Of a stretch of 5,648 bases of DNA, positions 1 through 5,648 are shown piece by piece (within the stretch, counting starts at the first letter, position 1; each line of letters opens with the position of its first letter). A program made the position numbers and the translations under genes. Source of the DNA: Bradyrhizobiaceae bacterium (GTDB taxonomy: Bacteria; Pseudomonadota; Alphaproteobacteria; Rhizobiales; Xanthobacteraceae); assembly GCA_016793685.1 (NCBI GenBank), contig JAEULX010000217.1, positions 1 through 5,648 of the forward strand, read 5' to 3'. A model generated the notes under the pieces. That model saw only the letters and a program-made list of their open reading frames with translations, was not told where the DNA came from and made no database searches.

Positions 1-2528
1 CGGGCAAGTTCCAGACCGCTCATTCCGGGCATGGCGAAGTCGATCAGCGCAACCTCGATCTTGCGCTTGCCGGAAAGCGCTTCCAGCGCCGCCCCACCGC
101 TCCCCACCTCGATCGGAACGTGGCCCAGTCCCTCGAGCATCGAGGCCGTGACGTGGCGCACATGGTCGTCGTCATCCACCACGAGAACGACGGCGGAGAG
201 GGGCAGCGCAGCGGCCAGGTTCTCGGCCGAGAGCGGCGCCTGGTCGGCGGCTGCCGTCGCGGAGCGCGGGAAGTAGACCCGAATGGTCGTGCCCTGCTCG
301 AGCACCGTCTCGATCTGCACGCCTCCGCCCGACTGCTTGGCAAAGCCGAGCACCTGGCTGAGACCGAGCCCGGACCCCTTGCCGACCCGCTTGGTGGTGA
401 AGAACGGCTCGAACGCCTTGGCGAGCACCTCGTCGGACATGCCCGTGCCGGTGTCGCTTACCGAAACCACGACATAGTCGCCCGCCTGCGGCTCTTCCGG
501 CCGGGTCGGCCCGTCCAGCGTGGCATTCCCGGTCGAGACGACGAGCTTGCCGCCGAACTGCATGGCGTCGCGCGCATTGATGGCGAGATTGAGCACGACG
601 AGTTCGAGCTGGGTCGGATCGACCACGGCCGGCCAGGTATCGGGGCTCAGCACCGTTTCGATCTCGACGCTGCCGCCCATCGTGCTCTGCAGCAGATCGC
701 GCATGCGGCCGACCGTCTCCTTGAGGTCGATCGTGCGCGGTTCGAGGCGCTGGCGGCGCGAGAATGCGAGCAGTTGCGCAATCAGCTTGGCTCCGCGCTC
801 GGCCGCGAGGCGTGTATGCGACAGCCGGCGCAACAGTTTGGGATCGTCCGACTGCGCCCAGGCTTTTTCCAGATAGCTGATATTGCCGAGGATGACGGTC
901 AGCAGATTGTTGAAATCGTGGGCAACGCCGGAGGTCAGCTGCCCGATCGCGTCGAGCCGCTGCATCTGCCGCAACGTGCTCTCCACCTTCTCGCGCTCCT
1001 CGATCTGGGCGAGGAGCTGGCGGTTGGTCGCGGCCAGATCTTTGGTGCGTTCGGCGACGCGAAGCTCGAGCGTTTCGTTGAGGCGGAGCAGTTCCTCGCG
1101 GCTGCGGCGCAGCGCCGCCTCCCACCGCCGCGCGTCGGTTACGTCGACGCAGGAACCGATGAAACCGATGAAGGCGCCGTCGGTGGCGTAATGCGGAACG
1201 CCGGTATTGTCGACGTGGCGCCATTCGCCGTCATGCCGGCGCAGGCGAAAGCCGAGACGGAACGGCTCGTGACGCTCGAAGGCGGAGCGATAGGTGTTGC
1301 GGCAGCGGGCGCTGTCCTCCGGATGGACGTTCTCGAACCATCCATCGCCCAGCTCACCCTCCATTTCGCGTCCGGTGAACGCGAGCCAAGGACGGTTGAA
1401 CCAGGTGCATTTGGTGCTGGCATCCGCAACCCAGATCATCACCGGGGCGGAATCGGCGAAATCGCGAAACCGCGCTTCGCTCAAGCGCAGCGCGTCAAGG
1501 CTCTCGGTATAGGCGCGAGCGTTGGAGATGGCGGTGGCGAGATGCCCGGCGACAAGATCGAAGAAACCGCGATAGTCGTCATCGAGCGCGCGCCGCGGGT
1601 TGACCCCCAGGACCAGCGCTCCGGCCGACGCCACCGTTCCGAGCTTGGCCACCGGCAACACCAGCGCCCGATTGGTCGGCTCGGGCCATGTGCCGCCGGG
1701 AAGCAGGCCGAAGCGGCTCGCGAGATCATACAGAAGGATCGCCTCGCCGGTGCGGACGACGCGGCTGACGTTCCATGGATCGTCGCCGTGCAAGGCGACC
1801 TCGACGGGGAATTTATCGTAAGGCAGGCCCGTGGATCCGATGGCGCGAATGCGCCCGGTTTCTTCGTCGAGAAGATAAAGGAGGGCAAAAGGAATGTCGG
1901 GATTGTAGGCGCCGAGCACGTGGATCGCAGCCTGGCAGGCGCTTTCGACGCCGCGCGTCTCCGTGTTCTGCGACGCCAGTTCGCGCAGGATGCGCAGCCG
2001 GCGTTCGCTCAAGACCCGGTCGGTCGTCTCGGTGACGGCGGTGAACACGCCGCCAATCCGCCCGTCCGGGTGTTTAATCGGGCTGTACGAATAGGTGAAG
2101 TAGGCTTCTTCCAGGTAGTTGTTGCGATCGACGGGAAGCAGCAGATCGTGCGACCAGGTCGCCTCGCCGCGCCAGATGCTCGCGAGCTGCGGGCCGATGA
2201 TGGCCCAGATTTCCGGATAGATGTCGCGCCCGCGCGCGCCCAGACTCATGGGATGCTTGGTCATCCCGAGAATCGGCCGGTAGGCGTCGTTGTAAACCAT
2301 TACGAACTCCGGCCCCCACCACAAGAGCATGGGGAACCGCGAGTTGAGGCAAATGCTGACCGCCATTTTCAGCGCGTCAGGCCATTGTTCCGGCTGGCCG
2401 AGCGGCGAACGGGTCCAGTCATGTGCGCGCATCAACGCGCCCATCTCCCCTCCGCCGGCGAGAAATTCACAACTCGGCGCAGCGGCTCGGACTTTCGCAG
2501 CTTTGATGTCGGCGAACTGCTCTTTCAT
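1..2528 (-). CDS. Hybrid sensor histidine kinase/response regulator, PAS-GAF-PAS-HisKA-HATPase-REC (3' end outside window)
   Basis: Soluble hybrid histidine kinase; 842 complete codons are visible and the reading frame leaves the window at base 1. Domains by residue: N-terminal PAS about 30-172 (starts MGALMRAHDW, contains LLWWGPEFVMVYNDAYRPIL), GAF about 180-342, second PAS about 352-466 (ends GSCVDVTDAR), coiled coil about 470-525, HisKA with phospho-accepting His537 in GVAHDFNNLL, HATPase with N-box Asn651 (NARDAM), G1 Asp692 (DTGTGM) and G2 716-722 (GKGSGLG), then a receiver with acidic residues Asp785-788 and phospho-acceptor Asp830 (ALIDFAMPGMSG). No signal peptide or membrane segment is visible, so it should sense a cytoplasmic cue. 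No LOV cysteine motif or bilin-attachment cysteine is apparent. The ATG at 2528 is preceded by GAGG ten bases upstream and by an in-frame stop. A second ATG (codon 29, 2444) follows a purine-rich GGAGGGGAG and is an alternative start. Ligand and output partner are unknown. Confidence 0.93.
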   Translation of the reverse strand, partial: MKEQFADIKAAKVRAAAPSCEFLAGGGEMGALMRAHDWTRSPLGQPEQWPDALKMAVSICLNSRFPMLLWWGPEFVMVYNDAYRPILGMTKHPMSLGARGRDIYPEIWAIIGPQLASIWRGEATWSHDLLLPVDRNNYLEEAYFTYSYSPIKHPDGRIGGVFTAVTETTDRVLSERRLRILRELASQNTETRGVESACQAAIHVLGAYNPDIPFALLYLLDEETGRIRAIGSTGLPYDKFPVEVALHGDDPWNVSRVVRTGEAILLYDLASRFGLLPGGTWPEPTNRALVLPVAKLGTVASAGALVLGVNPRRALDDDYRGFFDLVAGHLATAISNARAYTESLDALRLSEARFRDFADSAPVMIWVADASTKCTWFNRPWLAFTGREMEGELGDGWFENVHPEDSARCRNTYRSAFERHEPFRLGFRLRRHDGEWRHVDNTGVPHYATDGAFIGFIGSCVDVTDARRWEAALRRSREELLRLNETLELRVAERTKDLAATNRQLLAQIEEREKVESTLRQMQRLDAIGQLTSGVAHDFNNLLTVILGNISYLEKAWAQSDDPKLLRRLSHTRLAAERGAKLIAQLLAFSRRQRLEPRTIDLKETVGRMRDLLQSTMGGSVEIETVLSPDTWPAVVDPTQLELVVLNLAINARDAMQFGGKLVVSTGNATLDGPTRPEEPQAGDYVVVSVSDTGTGMSDEVLAKAFEPFFTTKRVGKGSGLGLSQVLGFAKQSGGGVQIETVLEQGTTIRVYFPRSATAAADQAPLSAENLAAALPLSAVVLVVDDDDHVRHVTASMLEGLGHVPIEVGSGGAALEALSGKRKIEVALIDFAMPGMSGLELA

Positions 2529-2734
2529 GATGTTCGAACCTCGAACCCGAGCATCAACAAGCAGCTTGCGGACAAGGTCGCATCAGCAACACACACCCCG
2601 TATTGTCTGGCAGCCCCCGCCCGAGAGCCCAGCGGCCGGCACGGCCGCCCATGCCTTTGTGGGTCCGGCGTCCGACCCCGCCACCGTCAGTCAAAGCGCG
2701 ATCGGCCCCGCAGCTTTACTGATCACATCGAAAA

Positions 2735-2759
2735 GTGGCCGAATGTGAGGCCACCATTC
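2735..2759. repeat. Two interleaved inverted repeats in the intergenic region
   Basis: GTGGCC (2735-2740) is complementary to GGCCAC (2749-2754) across an 8-base loop. GAATG (2741-2745), which starts directly after the first arm, is complementary to CATTC (2755-2759), which starts directly after the second. The two pairings interleave, so they are alternative folds or overlapping protein sites rather than one simple hairpin. The arms are short and could be coincidental. Confidence 0.35.
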
Positions 2760-2804
2760 AAATTTGTGGCTATCATAACAGTTTAGCGCGCAAGCGTCGA
2801 TGCG
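2755..2804 (-). promoter_or_regulatory. Weak candidate sigma70-type promoter for the histidine kinase in an AT-rich patch
   Basis: On the minus strand a TATGAT hexamer (plus-strand positions 2771-2776) matches the -10 consensus at five of six bases. The hexamer 17 bp upstream reads TCGACG, four of six matches to TTGACA. The patch 2755-2787 is the only clearly AT-rich stretch in the intergenic region and includes the perfect palindrome CAAATTTG (2759-2766). A start here would give the kinase mRNA a leader of about 240 bases, which is long. Alphaproteobacterial promoters often fit this consensus poorly, so this is only a candidate. Confidence 0.25.
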
Positions 2805-2852
2805 GTCGGCTTTAGCGGACAAGCAGCGACGGCGGTCCCCGCTTGTGCCTGG

Positions 2853-2911
2853 GGGGGCTTCCTTTGTACTGATCCTTTCGACGCACGACCGTGCCGGACC
2901 AAGGAGCCCCC
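2853..2911 (+). promoter_or_regulatory. Candidate leader hairpin covering the OsmC ribosome binding site
   Basis: GGGGGCTTCCTT (2853-2864) can pair with AAGGAGCCCCC (2901-2911), giving 11 base pairs with one bulged T (2860). The right arm contains the Shine-Dalgarno AAGGAG (2901-2906), which sits nine bases before the ATG at 2916. The 36-base loop contains a small hairpin of its own, GCAC (2883-2886) with GTGC (2891-2894). If the transcript begins upstream of 2853, the fold would hide the ribosome binding site and could limit translation until opened. The pairing is seen in the sequence; the regulatory role is inferred. Confidence 0.4.
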
Positions 2912-2915
2912 GATA

Positions 2916-3425
2916 ATGGATGCCGCCGCATTGCGCGCCCTGCAGGCGCCGATCAAGGAGCGTTACAAGGCCGATCCGGGAACCGCCTTTATCACGCTGC
3001 GCGCAAAAGGACAGCTCGACGAGGCTAATATTGCTTGCAAAGTCGAGACCGGCCGGGCGCTTGCGGTCGCCGGCCTGCATCCGGCGTCCGGCGGAACCGG
3101 ACTGGAACTCTGTTCGGGGGACATGCTGCTCGAAGCGCTGGTCGCTTGCGCCGGCGTCACCCTCAAGGCGGTGGCGACGGCGCTTGCCATTCCGTTGCGG
3201 TCGGGCGTCGTCAGCGCCGAGGGCGACCTCGACTTTCGCGGCACGCTCGGCGTCGCCAAGGATGCCCCGGTCGGGTTTTCGCAAATAAGGTTAACGTTTG
3301 AGGTCGATACCGACGCCCCGCAGGAGCAGCTCGACCAGCTGCTGAAGCTGACCGAACGCTACTGCGTCGTCTATCAGACAATCCGCAACGGACCCGCCAC
3401 CGAGGTGCGGCTCGTTCGCGCCTGA
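2916..3425 (+). CDS. OsmC-family protein (probable thiol-dependent peroxidase-like)
   Basis: A 169-residue protein of the OsmC/Ohr superfamily. Known members are cytoplasmic homodimers that reduce organic or lipid hydroperoxides through a pair of cysteines. The expected pair is visible: Cys78 in LLEALVACAGVTLKAVA, at the start of the central helix, and Cys150 in LTERYCVVYQTI. Two further cysteines occur, Cys41 and Cys66 (ELCSGDM). The length is above the roughly 140 residues of typical OsmC/Ohr proteins; the extra part is an N-terminal stretch of about 30 residues. ATG at 2916 is chosen because AAGGAG lies nine bases upstream. The gene is divergent from the kinase and convergent with the aryl-CoA ligase. 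It could detoxify peroxides formed by the nearby flavin monooxygenase, but that is inference; family members vary and the substrate cannot be read from sequence. Confidence 0.88.
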   Translation: MDAAALRALQAPIKERYKADPGTAFITLRAKGQLDEANIACKVETGRALAVAGLHPASGGTGLELCSGDMLLEALVACAGVTLKAVATALAIPLRSGVVSAEGDLDFRGTLGVAKDAPVGFSQIRLTFEVDTDAPQEQLDQLLKLTERYCVVYQTIRNGPATEVRLVRA

Positions 3426-3504
3426 TGGATTCGTGTTCGCCGACGAAAGCACCAGTACGACAAAGCCAATTGGCCGCAGGCTAGCTCCAACCGGCTATGC
3501 GTCC

Positions 3505-3523
3505 GCGCGAACGGCCGTCGCGC
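3505..3523. terminator. Possible hairpin in the convergent gap between OsmC and ligase genes
   Basis: GCGCGA (3505-3510) pairs perfectly with TCGCGC (3518-3523) across a 7-base loop, 16 bases past the ligase stop codon and within the 113-bp gap shared by two convergent genes. No T-run follows on either strand, so it is not a standard Rho-independent terminator. At most it is a 3'-end hairpin. The rest of the gap (3426-3538) shows only a weak 5-bp stem at 3430-3447 and a palindrome at 3465-3474. Confidence 0.25.
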
Positions 3524-3538
3524 CGGGCTCGGCGGCGT

Positions 3539-5221
3539 TCACATTCCGACCGCGAGGCGCCGCAGCGCAAAGCGCTGCAGCTTGCCGGTCAGCGTCTTCG
3601 GCAGTTCGTCCACGAAAATGATCCGGCGCGGGTATTTGTAGGGCGCGATCGTCGCCTTGACGTGGTCCTGCAGTTCCTTGGTCAGCACGGCCTCACCACC
3701 GGTCTTGGCGAGGCTGCTTTTCGCCGCGCCGGGCTGCAGGACGACGTAAGCCGTGACAATCTGTCCGCGCTCCTCGTCGGGTGCGCCGACGACGCCGCAT
3801 TCGGCGACCGCCGGATGGGACAGCAAAGCCGCCTCCACCTCCGGTCCGGCGATGTTGTATCCCGCCGACACGATCATGTCGTCGGACCGCGCCTGGAACC
3901 AGAAATAGCTGTACGCGTCCATGAGATAGGCGTCGCCTGTCACATTCCAGCCGTTCTGCACGTAGCGTTGCTGGCGCGGATCGGCGAGATAGCGGCAGCC
4001 GGTCGGCCCGCGCACCGCGAGCCGTCCGATCGTACCGGGCGGAACCTCGCGCCCCTCCTCGTCGACAATGCGCGCCTCGTAGCCGGGCACCGGCCGGCCG
4101 GTCGAGCCCGGACGCGACGAATCCTCCGGCGAGCCGATGAAGATATGCAGCATTTCGGTCGCGCCGATGCCGTCCATGACCTTGATGCCGGTGGCGTCGC
4201 GCCAGGCTTCATAGGTCGCCTTGGACAGCGTTTCGCCGGCGGACACGCATTTGCGCACCGATGACAAATCGTGCTCGGCGAGCAGCGGGAGCATCGCGCG
4301 GTATGCGGTGGGCGCGGTGAAGCACACCGTCGCTTTGAACTGTGCAATCGCCGTCATGAGGTCGGCGGGCGTCGTCTTTTCGATCAGGATCGAGGCCGCG
4401 CCGATGCGCATGGGAAACAGGGCGATCCCGCCCAGCCCGAAGGTGAAGGCGATCGGAGCGGTGCTGATGAACCGGTCCTCGGCGGCCGCGCGCAAGACGT
4501 AGCGGCCATAAGTGTCGCCGACCACGAGCATGTCGCGGTGGAAATGCATCGTGCCTTTCGGCTCGCCGGTGGTGCCCGAGGTAAACGCGATCAGGCAAAC
4601 GTCGTCGCTCGCGGTGTCGCAGGCGGCAAACTCGGCGTAGCCCGGCTGAGCCATGAGGCGTTCGAGCGAGCCCTCCGCGCCGTCGCCCCAGTAAACGACG
4701 CGTTCGAGCTCGGGGCACGCCGCTTTCGCCTTCCCCATCTCGTCGGCGTACCGGGCGTCGCACAGCGCGAACCTGATCTGCGCTTTTATGACGGGAAACG
4801 CGATTTCCTTCGCGCGCAGCAGCGGCATCGTCGCCACGGCCACGCCGCCCGCTTTGAGCACTGCGAAATAGGCCGCGACCATGGTCGGGTTGTTGGGTCC
4901 GCGCAGCAGCACGCGGTTGCCGGGTACGAAACCGAGGTCGCGCGTCAGCACGTTGGCGATGCGGTTAACCCGCTCGGCGAAGGCGGCATAGGTCAGGGAT
5001 TCGGCTGCGGATACGAGGCAGAGCCGATCCCCATGCCCCTTGGCGATCCAACGGTCGACCAGCTCGACCGCGCAATTGACGCGGGAGGGATACTGCAGCT
5101 CGGGGAAGCGGAAGATGAAATCCGGCCACTGGGCGCGGGGCGGCAAGTTGTCGCGCGCGAAGGTATCGACATGCGCGGACGGGTGGAGCGGTGGGTAAGC
5201 GTCGTCGTCTATCGCGGTCAC
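3539..5221 (-). CDS. Aryl-CoA ligase of the 2-aminobenzoate/benzoate-CoA ligase family (AMP-forming)
   Basis: Adenylate-forming enzyme that would activate an aromatic acid with ATP and CoA to the aryl-CoA thioester plus AMP and pyrophosphate. With a GTG start at 5221 it has 560 residues, normal for the family. Visible motifs (numbered from that start): phosphate-binding loop TSGTTGEPKG at 214-223, DGIGATEM at 350-357, VTGD at 427-430, hinge region QARSDDMIVSAGYN at about 443-456, and catalytic Lys547 in PKTLTGKLQR near the C-terminus. The N-terminal PSAHVDTFARDNLPP and APYKYPRR recall 2-aminobenzoate-CoA ligases. The frame stays open to a TTG at 5263 (574 residues), but the extra 14 residues look unconserved, and GGAG lies ten bases before the GTG. 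It is divergent from a CoA-thioester-type flavin monooxygenase, which favours anthranilate or salicylate as substrate; benzoate or another aryl acid is not excluded. Confidence 0.93.
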   Translation of the reverse strand: MTAIDDDAYPPLHPSAHVDTFARDNLPPRAQWPDFIFRFPELQYPSRVNCAVELVDRWIAKGHGDRLCLVSAAESLTYAAFAERVNRIANVLTRDLGFVPGNRVLLRGPNNPTMVAAYFAVLKAGGVAVATMPLLRAKEIAFPVIKAQIRFALCDARYADEMGKAKAACPELERVVYWGDGAEGSLERLMAQPGYAEFAACDTASDDVCLIAFTSGTTGEPKGTMHFHRDMLVVGDTYGRYVLRAAAEDRFISTAPIAFTFGLGGIALFPMRIGAASILIEKTTPADLMTAIAQFKATVCFTAPTAYRAMLPLLAEHDLSSVRKCVSAGETLSKATYEAWRDATGIKVMDGIGATEMLHIFIGSPEDSSRPGSTGRPVPGYEARIVDEEGREVPPGTIGRLAVRGPTGCRYLADPRQQRYVQNGWNVTGDAYLMDAYSYFWFQARSDDMIVSAGYNIAGPEVEAALLSHPAVAECGVVGAPDEERGQIVTAYVVLQPGAAKSSLAKTGGEAVLTKELQDHVKATIAPYKYPRRIIFVDELPKTLTGKLQRFALRRLAVGM

Positions 5222-5279
5222 GAACGATGCACTCCGATGGGCGAATCCACTTGCCGAGCCCAATCGTTGCTCTTCACAT

Positions 5280-5285
5280 ACTATA
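5280..5285 (-). promoter_or_regulatory. Candidate -10 element for the aryl-CoA ligase gene
   Basis: Read on the minus strand the bases are TATAGT, five of six matches to TATAAT, in a small AT-rich patch of an otherwise GC-rich gap. No good -35 hexamer lies 16-18 bp upstream; that position is next to the left arm of the inverted repeat (5300-5309). A weak -35 beside a dyad would suit an activator-dependent or regulated promoter. Transcription from here would leave roughly 50 bases before the GTG start at 5221 but only about 9 before the TTG at 5263. Confidence 0.3.
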
Positions 5286-5295
5286 TCTCAAGCGC

Positions 5296-5342
5296 GGCCG
5301 GACGGAACCATCACCGCGCGCGGGCCACGGTTCCGTCCAGCC
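5296..5342. repeat. Inverted repeat in the divergent promoter region (possible operator or leader hairpin)
   Basis: GGACGGAACC (5300-5309) is the exact reverse complement of GGTTCCGTCC (5329-5338), with 19 bases between. Extending outward, GGC (5296-5298) pairs with GCC (5340-5342) after one mismatch (5299 against 5339), giving 13 of 14 pairs. Arm centres are 29 bp apart, close to three DNA helical turns, so two protein subunits could bind the same DNA face. It lies between the candidate ligase -10 and the monooxygenase start and could serve both genes. As RNA it would form a stable stem-loop ending about 20 bases before the monooxygenase ATG. The repeat is certain; its function is inferred. 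Confidence 0.6.
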
Positions 5343-5360
5343 TCTGGCCGGGAGACAGGC

Positions 5361-5648
5361 ATGAAGGTCGATGTGATCGGCGGCGGGCCCGCCGGGCTCT
5401 ATCTCGCGATCCTGATGAAGAAGGACCGCCCGGACGCCGAGATCACCGTATTCGAGCGCAACCGTCCGGACGACACCTTCGGCTTCGGCGTGGTGTTCTC
5501 CGACGAGACGCTGGCGGCCTTCGAGGCCTATGACCGGGAGAGCTACCAGGCGATCGTCGACAATTTCGCCTACTGGGACGACATCGAAATCCACTTCAAG
5601 GGAACGGTGCGCCGGATCGGCGGCAACGGCTTCTGCGGCTGCTCGCGC
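5361..5648 (+). CDS. FAD-dependent aryl-CoA monooxygenase, salicylyl-CoA 5-hydroxylase / 2-aminobenzoyl-CoA monooxygenase-reductase family (5' part only)
   Basis: The first 96 codons are visible and the frame runs off the window. The N-terminus is a Rossmann FAD-binding fold: MKVDVIGGGPAGLYLAIL has the dinucleotide motif GGGPAG at residues 7-12, and Glu32 in TVFERN is placed to bind the adenosine ribose. The following NRPDDTFGFGVVFSDETL, FAYWDDIEIHFKG and GGNGFCGCSR are hallmarks I recognise from proteins annotated as bifunctional salicylyl-CoA 5-hydroxylase/oxidoreductase. Their biochemical relative is 2-aminobenzoyl-CoA monooxygenase/reductase, in which this flavoprotein part is fused to a second oxidoreductase part. 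Whether the fusion is present cannot be seen here. GGGAG at 5350-5354, six bases before the ATG, supports the start. Its expected substrate is the aryl-CoA made by the divergent ligase; 2-aminobenzoyl-CoA and salicylyl-CoA cannot be told apart from this fragment. Confidence 0.9.
   Translation, partial: MKVDVIGGGPAGLYLAILMKKDRPDAEITVFERNRPDDTFGFGVVFSDETLAAFEAYDRESYQAIVDNFAYWDDIEIHFKGTVRRIGGNGFCGCSR

Larger units (their letters stand above)
2529..2915. other. Divergent intergenic region between the histidine kinase and OsmC genes
   Basis: This 387-bp gap lies between two genes read away from each other, so it should hold both promoters. I see no convincing gene in it: the open frames crossing it are antisense or out-of-frame extensions of the flanking genes. 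Visible content is a tandem 7-bp repeat (TCGAACC twice, 2534-2547) next to the kinase start, overlapping dyads at 2735-2759, an AT-rich patch at about 2755-2787, a run of seven G at 2851-2857, and a possible leader hairpin at 2853-2911. Confidence 0.7.

Noticed and set aside
172..1224. A 350-codon minus-strand open frame and several shorter ones at 44-343, 1139-1429, 1481-1888 and 2074-2352.
   Set aside because: They are alternative frames inside the kinase gene with arginine/alanine-rich low-complexity translations. They are not evidence of a frameshift, because the true frame is unbroken from 2528 to base 3.
2529..2556. GGTTCGA-type sequence on the minus strand resembling a tRNA T-loop.
   Set aside because: The flanks do not form a T-stem and no acceptor or anticodon arm is visible; it is explained by a tandem 7-bp repeat.
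120..2786. An 888-codon open frame on the plus strand, the longest closed frame in the window.
   Set aside because: It is exactly codon-aligned and antisense to the histidine kinase. In that register only TTA, CTA or TCA codons in the kinase would give stops, and these are rare at high GC. The product shows no domain I recognise, while the minus strand reads as a complete multi-domain kinase.
2717..2874. TACTGATC occurring twice (2717-2724 and 2867-2874) in the divergent gap.
   Set aside because: An 8-base repeat is expected about once by chance in a region of this size, and the flanking bases do not match.
2691..3284. A 197-codon minus-strand frame overlapping the OsmC gene.
   Set aside because: It is codon-aligned antisense to the OsmC gene, which has a clear ribosome binding site and family cysteines; the antisense product has no recognisable domain.
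3465..3474. Perfect palindrome GCCAATTGGC in the convergent gap.
   Set aside because: It has no loop, is not followed by a T-run and lies between two gene ends, so neither a terminator nor an operator role is supported.
5305..5332. GGAAC near the inverted repeat, similar to the -35 of EcfG-type general stress promoters.
   Set aside because: No CGTT lies at the required 16-17 bp spacing on either strand; GGAAC is simply part of the repeat arms.
3497..5533. Plus-strand open frames of 255 and 420 codons.
   Set aside because: Both are codon-aligned antisense shadows of the aryl-CoA ligase, and the second also runs out of frame into the monooxygenase start. No family resemblance is visible.

Overview
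The window is GC-rich DNA with dense, long antisense reading frames. It most resembles an alphaproteobacterium of the Hyphomicrobiales (Bradyrhizobium/Rhodopseudomonas-like); this is inferred from composition and protein style, not from a marker gene. It holds four protein-coding genes, two of them cut by the window edges. I see no RNA gene, CRISPR array, insertion sequence or phage gene.

Left part (1-2528, minus strand): one long gene for a soluble hybrid sensor histidine kinase with domain order PAS, GAF, PAS, coiled coil, HisKA, HATPase and receiver. Its 3' end lies beyond base 1. It reads without interruption for 842 codons. A 387-bp divergent intergenic region (2529-2915) separates it from an OsmC-family gene on the plus strand (2916-3425). 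That gap has an AT-rich patch near 2755-2787 that may hold promoters, and a possible leader hairpin that would cover the OsmC ribosome binding site.

Right part: the OsmC gene converges on an adenylate-forming aryl-CoA ligase (minus strand, 3539 to 5221 or 5263) across a 113-bp gap. The ligase is divergent from a FAD-dependent monooxygenase (plus strand, from 5361, running off the window). The monooxygenase N-terminus strongly resembles the bifunctional salicylyl-CoA 5-hydroxylase / 2-aminobenzoyl-CoA monooxygenase-reductase family. The ligase resembles the 2-aminobenzoate/benzoate-CoA ligase family. Together they suggest an aerobic, CoA-dependent route for an ortho-substituted benzoate (anthranilate or salicylate): the ligase makes the CoA thioester and the flavoprotein hydroxylates or dearomatises it.

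The short divergent region between ligase and monooxygenase carries a perfect 10-bp inverted repeat (13 of 14 pairs when extended). It sits where a shared operator or a leader hairpin would be expected. The histidine kinase may be unrelated to the catabolic genes; nothing in the sequence ties it to them. I found no clearly new system. The best leads are the two candidate regulatory structures and the link between an OsmC protein and aryl-CoA catabolism.
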